DNA of 29,407 nt from JBEBXQ01 sp040391535 (GTDB taxonomy: Bacteria; Bacteroidota; Bacteroidia; Cytophagales; Spirosomataceae). The stretch covers positions 1-29,407 of the forward strand of contig JBEBXQ010000050.1 in NCBI GenBank assembly GCA_040391535.1, given 5' to 3'. The notes under the pieces were generated by a model. The model saw only the letters and a list, made by a program, of their open reading frames with translations, was not told the origin of the DNA and ran no database searches. The number at the start of each line of letters is the position of its first letter. The stretch's first letter is position 1. Positions 23,316 to 29,407 of the stretch are shown in pieces. The translations under genes and the position numbers were made by a program.

Positions 23316-24859
23316 TCGTTAACACGTCTCATAATGCCAAAAGGATTGCTGTTCTGTAATTCACCGGGGAGTAATTCTTCAGGCCAGTTCTGAAATGTCT
23401 GCGGCCTTACAAAGCGAAGAATCGAATCTTTGCCTACTGAAGTGAAAAACGGATACGTAGTCGCCGGGAAAGGACCTCCGTGATGCATGGAGGTCCTTAC
23501 TTCAACACCGGTTGGCACGCCGTTCATAATGACTCTCCCGGCTCTTTCCTGTAACAGAGCAAGCATACCTCCGCCTTCTTCCCATTCATCAGGAGTCATA
23601 AAAACGGAGGCGGTTAACTGGCCCTGAAGGGATAAAACGGCTTCTTTCAGCAGCTTCAGACTTTTAGCGGTTACCAGAAGTGAATAGGGACCGAAAATTT
23701 CTTCTTTCAGCATCGGGTTGTCCAGAAAAGTAGCCACATCTGTTTGTGCGAATAACGGAACAGCTGTATTCTCTCCATCCATAACAACAGTTGAAACGGC
23801 TTGTTGAGTAACCGCACCGAGCCCCGTAGCCTCATCCGATAACCTGACGAAATTCTCAAATATTCCTTTGGTTAATAAAGGAGCCGGTTGAGTCTGCGAG
23901 AACTGCTCCTGAAAATAGTTCAGAAACTGATCAAGTTCGGGGCCTTCCAAAGCGAATATAAGCCCGGGTTTGGTACAGAATTGCCCGCCGTTGGTAGTGA
24001 TGGAATTAGCAATCTGCGCCGCGATTGCCGCACCGTTTTGTTTCAACGCTTCAGGCAATAAAACGATCGGATTAATGCTCCCCATTTCAGCGTAAACCGG
24101 AATCGGGTCTTTTCGTTCATTGGCGAGTGTGTGCAAAGCCATACCGCCTCTCTGCGAACCTGTAAAGGCTACAGCTTTGATAACCGGATGTTTTACAATC
24201 TGAGCAGCCACTGCATACCCTTTATCAAATAGCAACGAAAATACTCCTTCCGGCATATTGGTATGCTGCGCAGCTTTCAGAATGGCTGCGGCGGTTAATT
24301 CGCTCACACCGGGATGCGCAGGATGTGCCTTGACAATTACCGGGCAACCGGCTGCCAGTGCAGGCCCGGTATCCACTCCGGCAACTGAATAGGCAAACGG
24401 GAAATTGGAAGAGCCGAAAACGGCAACAGCACCCAGGGGTATATACATCTTTCTCAGACTGAACGGAGTCTGGGTATCAATAGTAGCATTTACCCAGCTG
24501 CCTTCTTTCAGCAGGGCCGCAAACTGCGAAATCTGTTTAATGGTTCTTTCCCGTTCATTGCGCAGTCGCGTTATGGGTAAGCCCGTTTCAACATGTGCTC
24601 TTTCCAGCAAAGTGTCACCGAGGTTGATGATTTCCTGACAAACAGCTTCCAGAAAAGCAGCCCTTCGTTCCGGAGATAATTTAGAATAAACAGGATAACA
24701 TTTCGCTGCCAGTTGCAGGGCTCTTTCAGTCTCTGAAGATGTCGCATTGTGAAACTCTTCAGGAAGAAAGGTTGCTGATGAAGGATTATAGGCCTGAAAT
24801 GTGTCAGCGCTTTGTGCCGACCATTCAAACCCAATCAGATTTTTTCCGGTAATACGCAT
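23282..24859 (-). CDS. NADP-dependent aldehyde dehydrogenase (2-oxoglutarate semialdehyde dehydrogenase type)
   Basis: Cytoplasmic enzyme of 525 residues oxidising an aldehyde to an acid. Its sequence style (ITGKNLIGFEW start, ATSSETERALQLAA, PLGAVAVFGSSNFPFAYSVA) places it in the NADP+ aldehyde/2-oxoglutarate-semialdehyde dehydrogenase branch used in pentose-acid, glucarate or hydroxyproline breakdown. Visible catalytic residues are N152 in SSNFPFA, the cofactor-binding K177 (VIVKAHP), the AFTGSQRGG loop near 231-239, E258 (YAEMGSINP) and the nucleophile C295 (GGQFCTKPG). The exact substrate is not set by sequence alone. It has an ATG start and sits 63 bp after moxR on the same strand, so it may be the last gene of the foldase/moxR operon. 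Its 3' end overlaps the TldD-like gene by 34 bp. Confidence 0.92.
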   Translation of the reverse strand: MRITGKNLIGFEWSAQSADTFQAYNPSSATFLPEEFHNATSSETERALQLAAKCYPVYSKLSPERRAAFLEAVCQEIINLGDTLLERAHVETGLPITRLRNERERTIKQISQFAALLKEGSWVNATIDTQTPFSLRKMYIPLGAVAVFGSSNFPFAYSVAGVDTGPALAAGCPVIVKAHPAHPGVSELTAAAILKAAQHTNMPEGVFSLLFDKGYAVAAQIVKHPVIKAVAFTGSQRGGMALHTLANERKDPIPVYAEMGSINPIVLLPEALKQNGAAIAAQIANSITTNGGQFCTKPGLIFALEGPELDQFLNYFQEQFSQTQPAPLLTKGIFENFVRLSDEATGLGAVTQQAVSTVVMDGENTAVPLFAQTDVATFLDNPMLKEEIFGPYSLLVTAKSLKLLKEAVLSLQGQLTASVFMTPDEWEEGGGMLALLQERAGRVIMNGVPTGVEVRTSMHHGGPFPATTYPFFTSVGKDSILRFVRPQTFQNWPEELLPGELQNSNPFGIMRRVNDQWTSAPVSTT

Positions 24860-24922
24860 AACTAATTAAGAAATGATTGCTTCTCAATTAACACCTGAAT
24901 TACCTGAAGAGTTGTGAAGATA

Positions 24923-25894
24923 TCAGAATAATCTTTTAATAATCTCGTCTACCGTTACTTCTTCAGCTTCGGCTTTAAAGTTTCTCACCAGCCGATGCCT
25001 TAAAACAGGGAGTGCCATGGCCTGAATATCTTCGATGTCGGGTGAATATTTGCCGGATATCAAAGCGTTACACTTTGCGGCCAGGATCAGCGCCTGAGAA
25101 GCCCGGGGACCGGCACCCCATTCCAGAAAATCATTGGTATCCTGTGTGGCGAGTTCACCCGATGGCCGGGTTTTTTGCACAAGCCTTACAGCATATTCAA
25201 CTACATTATCAGGTACAGGGACTCTGCGGATGAGTTCCTGGAAAGTAGCGATATCTTCAGCTGAAATAATTTTATGGATATTTACTTCCCGGGCTGAGGT
25301 CGTATTTTTAACAATATTTACCTCTTCTGCGAAAGAAGGATATTCCAGCTTAATCATAAACATGAACCGGTCGAGCTGGGCTTCGGGAAGGGGATAGGTT
25401 CCTTCCTGCTCAATAGGGTTCTGTGTAGCCAGTACAAAAAACGGCCGGTCGAGTTTATGTTTTTGTCCGGCAGTGGTTACCGAATACTCCTGCATGGCTT
25501 CCAGTAATGCCGACTGCGTTTTTGGGGGAGTCCTGTTGATTTCATCTGCCAGGATAATATTGGCGAAAACCGGACCTTTGATGAATTTGAAATTCCTTTG
25601 CTGATCCAGGGTTTCTGCACCGATGATATCAGAGGGCATCAGATCGGGCGTAAACTGAATACGGTTAAAAGAAAGCTCAAGAACCGATGAGATCGTTTGA
25701 ATAAGCAGTGTTTTCGCCAGACCGGGAACGCCTACCAGTAAGCAATGGCCCTGACAAAAGATGGCAGTCAGCAATAACTTTACGACTTCATCCTGCCCGA
25801 CAATTACCTTGCCGATTTCAGTTTTTAAATCCTGATACGATGTTTTTAAAGCGTCTGCTGCCTGAATGTCTGAAGAATATTTCACTCGGTTCAA
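24923..25894 (-). CDS. moxR: MoxR-type AAA+ ATPase
   Basis: Chaperone-like AAA+ protein of 323 residues. Walker A is GVPGLAKT (55-62), Walker B ILADE (114-118), sensor 1 LATQNP, followed by the PLPEAQLDRFMF arginine-finger region; the C-terminal lid domain ends DEIIKRLF. No ATG fits: an in-frame stop lies 9 bases before the TTG at 25892-25894. The start is therefore this TTG (MNRVKYSS) or the GTG 9 bases inside (25883-25885, MKYSS). MoxR proteins usually work with a von Willebrand A/DUF58 partner to mature or insert metal into target proteins. No such partner follows here. The gene lies 34 bp after surA and before the aldehyde dehydrogenase, all on the same strand. Confidence 0.93.
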   Translation of the reverse strand: MNRVKYSSDIQAADALKTSYQDLKTEIGKVIVGQDEVVKLLLTAIFCQGHCLLVGVPGLAKTLLIQTISSVLELSFNRIQFTPDLMPSDIIGAETLDQQRNFKFIKGPVFANIILADEINRTPPKTQSALLEAMQEYSVTTAGQKHKLDRPFFVLATQNPIEQEGTYPLPEAQLDRFMFMIKLEYPSFAEEVNIVKNTTSAREVNIHKIISAEDIATFQELIRRVPVPDNVVEYAVRLVQKTRPSGELATQDTNDFLEWGAGPRASQALILAAKCNALISGKYSPDIEDIQAMALPVLRHRLVRNFKAEAEEVTVDEIIKRLF

Positions 25895-25928
25895 AGGTTT
25901 AGTTCAAGTGAAAAGCCAGTGATTTGCG

Positions 25929-27320
25929 TTACTGACTTTCCGTGGGTGCTATTCCAAATATTTTACAATTCTGGTATTCGGGTTCAAGGCTGATGAACAC
26001 ATCACCCTGTGCATTCAGGAACCATTCTTCCAGTGCATTATTTTTTTTGTTGGCCAGTACTATCTGTGAGATTTTCTCATAATCATCCGCCAGGTTAGCA
26101 GTATGGGCTTCAATTTTACTTTTATACCATATAATACGCATTGCGGTAGAACCGTCATTGGTACGGTATTGCAGGGGGGGCGTTATATCTCCCACTTTCA
26201 TAGTATCCAGCACAAAGTAAAGAGCCGGATCCATGGTTACATCCAGTGGCATGGTATTGGTGCCGGTTTCCGGATTCGTAAGTATCCCTCCCGATTCCGC
26301 TGAAATCTCATCCTGAGAGTTGTCTTTGGCAGCGATGGAAAACCGGAGGGTATCGGTCTGGATCAAAGTCCGTAAGCTATCCAGATACCGCGTTGCCTCT
26401 GTTACATCTGTTCCTTTATTATAATCAGGCCTGAGCAGAATATGACGCGAATGGTATTCTGCTCCGCGGGTTCCCAGCAACTGAATGAGGTGAAACCCGA
26501 ATTTACTTTCTATAGGTTCTGATATTTCATTGGGTTGCAAAGCCAGTGCGGCACCTTCAAATTCGGGTACCATTACACCCCTGCCGTTAAAGCCAAGATC
26601 CCCGCCCACTTTGGCCGATTCCACATCTTCTGAGTAGATCTGGGCCAATGTGGCAAAGTCCTCCCCGTTCAGAATCCTCTTTCTGAAATCGATCAGCTGA
26701 TTCCGGAGTTTGTCTTTTTGTTCCTGTGTTACGGTAGCTGTCCTAACGATATGACCCACCACTACTTCTGCCGGGATAAAGGGCAGACTGTCCTTGGGAA
26801 TGCTATTGAAGAATTTTTTAACTTCATTAGGTGTGATTTTCACGTTGCCGGCAATGGTCTGCTGCATGGTCTGTGTCGTCAGCTGATCTTTCATTTGCTG
26901 GCGCAGTTCGCTTTTCAGCGCATCAATACTCTTGCCATACGCTTCTACCAGGTTTTTCTCTGATCCGAAACGCTGCATCATGAACCGCATACGATTGGCC
27001 ATTTCACCTTCTACTTCAGCGTCATCAACAGTGACTGAATCAATTTCAGCTTTGGCAAGCAGCATTTTATTGATAATCAGCGATTCGAGTAACTGACATT
27101 GATCAGGAGCCTGCTGTCCGTTCGATTCATAATTGAATCTGAGCTCATCCAGTTCTGATTTGAGGATATAATGATTATCTACTCTCGCAATAATTTTATC
27201 TAAGACCTGCGATTGTCCCTGGGCCAGGCTAATGATCTGCATTCCTGTCAGAAAGAGGAATATAAAGGCCTTTATATAGCCTTTCGCATTTGCCGGAATG
27301 GATTTATTTATAAAGTTCAA
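25929..27320 (-). CDS. surA: SurA-like periplasmic peptidyl-prolyl isomerase / foldase
   Basis: Chaperone for outer-membrane proteins, 463 residues, periplasmic. The start is TTG at 27318-27320: the next in-frame stop is upstream and no ATG precedes the signal peptide, whose hydrophobic core is AFIFLFLTGMQIISLA. Residues about 36-170 form the SurA N-terminal helical domain (VLDKIIARVDNHYILKSELD; LLESLIINKMLLAKAE). Parvulin domain 1 spans about 184-285 (VVVGHIVRTA ... GGDLGFNGRGVMVPEFE ... KFGFHLIQLL). Parvulin domain 2 spans about 289-395 (YHSRHILLRPDY ... AMRIIWYKSK) and is more diverged. It is preceded 75 bp upstream by another double-parvulin gene, with moxR 34 bp after it, so an operon is likely. 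Confidence 0.92.
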   Translation of the reverse strand: MNFINKSIPANAKGYIKAFIFLFLTGMQIISLAQGQSQVLDKIIARVDNHYILKSELDELRFNYESNGQQAPDQCQLLESLIINKMLLAKAEIDSVTVDDAEVEGEMANRMRFMMQRFGSEKNLVEAYGKSIDALKSELRQQMKDQLTTQTMQQTIAGNVKITPNEVKKFFNSIPKDSLPFIPAEVVVGHIVRTATVTQEQKDKLRNQLIDFRKRILNGEDFATLAQIYSEDVESAKVGGDLGFNGRGVMVPEFEGAALALQPNEISEPIESKFGFHLIQLLGTRGAEYHSRHILLRPDYNKGTDVTEATRYLDSLRTLIQTDTLRFSIAAKDNSQDEISAESGGILTNPETGTNTMPLDVTMDPALYFVLDTMKVGDITPPLQYRTNDGSTAMRIIWYKSKIEAHTANLADDYEKISQIVLANKKNNALEEWFLNAQGDVFISLEPEYQNCKIFGIAPTESQ

Positions 27321-27395
27321 TGTTAAAAATTGTTTACCCGGTTTATTTAATTATTGCAATGGTTACTAAGTTAATACGCAAAAGAACCTGAAAAT

Positions 27396-29407
27396 TTACG
27401 GCTTATCAACTAATTTTTTCAATTCTTCTTTATTTATTTTAACAGTATACCTGTTTTTCAGAGAATTGATCCATTCCTGCTCCAGTTTTTTCTGATAGGC
27501 GTTAATGACCGATCCTCTTGATTCCTTAAATGTTTTTAATCTTTCGGGTTCAATCCGGCGGATGTTTACCCATATAAGATGCGGTTTTTGTTCTGAAAGT
27601 TGCTCGCCCGTCTGCCATTTGATATTTTTTAGTTCCGGAGCGTCTTTAAGGAAATAACCTTCCATCACTTTTACCTCTTTCCCGGTGTTCAGGGCATAGG
27701 CCCCGCTAAGGTCGCTGGTGGAATTGCTGTAAAACTGAAAAGATACGCGGCGGTTGCGGGCGGCGTCTGCAAGCGGTCTGAATGGCCCGTGGTCTTTTTC
27801 AATGATACGGGTAACCGGAATACCGCTGAGGGTAAAATAGTGCACTACCTGACGGAGGCGCAGGGCAGAGACCGAATCGCTTTCTTCTTTTTCCCTGAAT
27901 GCCGCGACTTCAACAATATAACCGGGGTTTTTTACCAGAATAGCCCGTACACTCAGCAACTGGTCTTTTATAGCCGGAGTAATTTCGCTTTGATTTTGTG
28001 AAAACAAAATTTCATTGGACCGTATTTCCAGCTGAAAGGGACGGGATAAGGTAATTTCTTTCAGCTTGTCAAGCGTAGCCTGATCAGGAGCTTCGATCAA
28101 CGTGGCTTCTGCACGTTCTCCCATCCTGAACATTTCTTTATTCTCTTCGTAAAACTGATGTTGGCCGATGGAGTCAGTCAGCGATTTTCCCCAGACATTT
28201 TCTTCCATCACCTGAGAAAGTAAAACACCTTCACGTATTTCCTGCATCAGTTGCCTGAATTCCGGGTGCTTCCGCTCTAATTGTGTTTCCTCATAAGCGA
28301 TCAGCTGTTTCTGCAGAAATTCCTGATAATAACGTTTCAGAACAATCTGCGGGGACGATTCTGCTGTTAATTTTTCTTTCTTGCCGTTAATAAAATCAAA
28401 AAAGAGCGAAACCGGAACAGACTGATTTTCTATGGCAAGCAGTTCGCTTGTTTTTATATCTGAGGAGGCTTCTGCTGCATATGTCCAGGGTTTACTTACG
28501 ATGCTCTGATCGGCATTTTCAAGCAGCTGATTATATAAATTCTGGTTATGCCTAATGCTGTATTCTTTTGTCAGCTGCTCCGCGAATTTAGCTTCCAGCA
28601 TACGTCCGCGCGTATCCGTCAGTACTTTTTGTTGTATCTGTGATTCAAGTTCAGCGTATGGCAAAACAGGTATTTTACGTTCAAGACGGATGATGTGCCA
28701 GCCATATTTGGTATGAACAGGCTGTGAATAGTCACCCGGATTTGTCAATGCGTAAGCAGCGTTTTCAAATTCAGCGACCATCTCGCCGGTCCCGAATACC
28801 GGAAGAGAACCTCCGTTACGTCGCGACTGAAAATCATCTGAAAACTGTTTAACAAGTTCATTCCAATCTCCGCCTTTCGTAAGCTGATTATAGACATCCT
28901 GTGTTTTTTTCTGACTTTCCTGCGGATTTTTTTCATCTTCACGAATCATCAGATGAGCCACCTGAATTTTCCCGCGGGCCTGCCTTCTGTCATGCAGCTT
29001 TATAATATGATAGCCGAAACGGGATCTTACCGGGGATGATATTTCGCCCGGGCGCAGGCTGAAAGCTGTGTTTTCAAACGGATATACCATTTGGAAAGCG
29101 GTGAAATAGCCCAGGTCACCCCGATGCGCAGAGGAAACTTTATCCGCAGAAAAACGTTCTGCCATTTCACCAAAATCCGCACCTTCCCTGAGCCTGCCAA
29201 TCATTGCGATGGTTGCCTGGTAAGCTTTGAGTGTATCCTCCGGAGCTGCGTCATGAGCTACCGCTGTAAGGATATGACTTACATGTAATTCTTCCTGCAG
29301 CCGTTGGTAAGCCTCATTTTTTAATTTTTCTACTTCTTTTTTGTCCGTAAGATAAGGACGGGCAAGTTGTTGCTGATAGGTAGCAATTTCCTCTTTGAAA
29401 TCACTGG
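27396..29407 (-). CDS. Double-parvulin peptidyl-prolyl isomerase with OmpA-like insert (5' end cut by window edge)
   Basis: The open frame runs from the stop at 27396-27398 to the right edge with no stop; 669 residues are visible and the N-terminus is missing. A Met at 29202-29204 is internal, because family sequence continues upstream of it (LHVSHILTAVAHD). Parvulin domain 1 is encoded at about 28985-29295 (HRGDLGYFTAFQMVYPFE, FGYHIIKLHDRR). Parvulin domain 2 is at about 28670-28970 (VAHLMIREDE, GGSLPVFGTGEMVAEFE, YGWHIIRLERK). A helical part follows. A segment at about 27725-28020 then looks like an OmpA C-terminal domain (LRLRQVVHYFTLSGIPVTRI ... ARNRRVSFQFY). The end (IWVNIRRIEPERLKTF ... 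EWINSLKNRY) is the usual C-terminal tail of Bacteroidota PpiC proteins. It is a likely envelope foldase and the first visible gene of the surA-moxR operon. Confidence 0.88.
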   Translation of the reverse strand, partial: SDFKEEIATYQQQLARPYLTDKKEVEKLKNEAYQRLQEELHVSHILTAVAHDAAPEDTLKAYQATIAMIGRLREGADFGEMAERFSADKVSSAHRGDLGYFTAFQMVYPFENTAFSLRPGEISSPVRSRFGYHIIKLHDRRQARGKIQVAHLMIREDEKNPQESQKKTQDVYNQLTKGGDWNELVKQFSDDFQSRRNGGSLPVFGTGEMVAEFENAAYALTNPGDYSQPVHTKYGWHIIRLERKIPVLPYAELESQIQQKVLTDTRGRMLEAKFAEQLTKEYSIRHNQNLYNQLLENADQSIVSKPWTYAAEASSDIKTSELLAIENQSVPVSLFFDFINGKKEKLTAESSPQIVLKRYYQEFLQKQLIAYEETQLERKHPEFRQLMQEIREGVLLSQVMEENVWGKSLTDSIGQHQFYEENKEMFRMGERAEATLIEAPDQATLDKLKEITLSRPFQLEIRSNEILFSQNQSEITPAIKDQLLSVRAILVKNPGYIVEVAAFREKEESDSVSALRLRQVVHYFTLSGIPVTRIIEKDHGPFRPLADAARNRRVSFQFYSNSTSDLSGAYALNTGKEVKVMEGYFLKDAPELKNIKWQTGEQLSEQKPHLIWVNIRRIEPERLKTFKESRGSVINAYQKKLEQEWINSLKNRYTVKINKEELKKLVDKP

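Noticed and set aside
29202..29204. Met as the start of the double-parvulin gene
   Set aside because: The frame stays open to the right edge and the parvulin domain begins upstream of this Met, so the true start is outside the window.
1..29407. CRISPR array
   Set aside because: No tandem repeat with regular spacing and no copy of the predicted repeat start was found by reading; the array is presumed to be left of the window.

Overview
This window looks like a chromosomal segment from a member of the Bacteroidota, most likely order Cytophagales. That placement is an inference. It rests on promoter-like sites of the TAnnTTTG type, a very large type II-C Cas9, many exported lipoproteins with an N-terminal Cys, tandem parvulin foldases followed by MoxR, and a paired TldD/PmbA locus. 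No rRNA, tRNA, complete insertion sequence or CRISPR array was recognised.

Left end (1-4535): the main system here is a type II-C CRISPR-Cas locus cut by the left edge. A cas9 reading frame of at least 1449 codons runs on the minus strand from 4348 off the left edge, with all RuvC and HNH catalytic residues visible. Just upstream, on the opposite strand, is a compact tracrRNA gene with its own TAnnTTTG promoter, an anti-repeat, a nexus hairpin and a rho-independent terminator. The anti-repeat predicts a CRISPR repeat beginning GTTGTGATTTGCTTTCA. The array and cas1/cas2 must lie to the left, outside the window. About 500 bp without a recognisable gene follow.

Middle (5038-17295): a DUF1080-type lipoprotein converges on a Cthe_2159-like beta-helix lipoprotein across a bidirectional terminator. 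Next come a KgtP-like MHS-family transporter, a pirin, a YbjJ-like MFS transporter, and a two-gene cluster of exported amidohydrolase-like proteins in which only one of three modules keeps the metal ligands. A HugZ-like flavin-fold protein closes this part.

Right part (17585-29407): a small orphan lipoprotein and a dyad-rich intergenic region precede hslV, which has no adjacent hslU. It converges, 1 bp apart, with a TPR-like lipoprotein gene. A PmbA-like/TldD-like pair follows; the TldD partner carries a Tat-type signal but has lost the HExxxH metal motif. It overlaps tail-to-tail with an aldehyde dehydrogenase. The minus strand then carries a probable operon read from the right edge: a double-parvulin foldase with an OmpA-like insert (5' end off the window), a SurA-like foldase, a MoxR ATPase and the aldehyde dehydrogenase. 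Three genes in the right part appear to start with TTG, or possibly GTG in one case.

The likely themes are adaptive immunity at the left end, uptake and turnover of small metabolites in the middle, and envelope protein folding and proteolysis at the right end.
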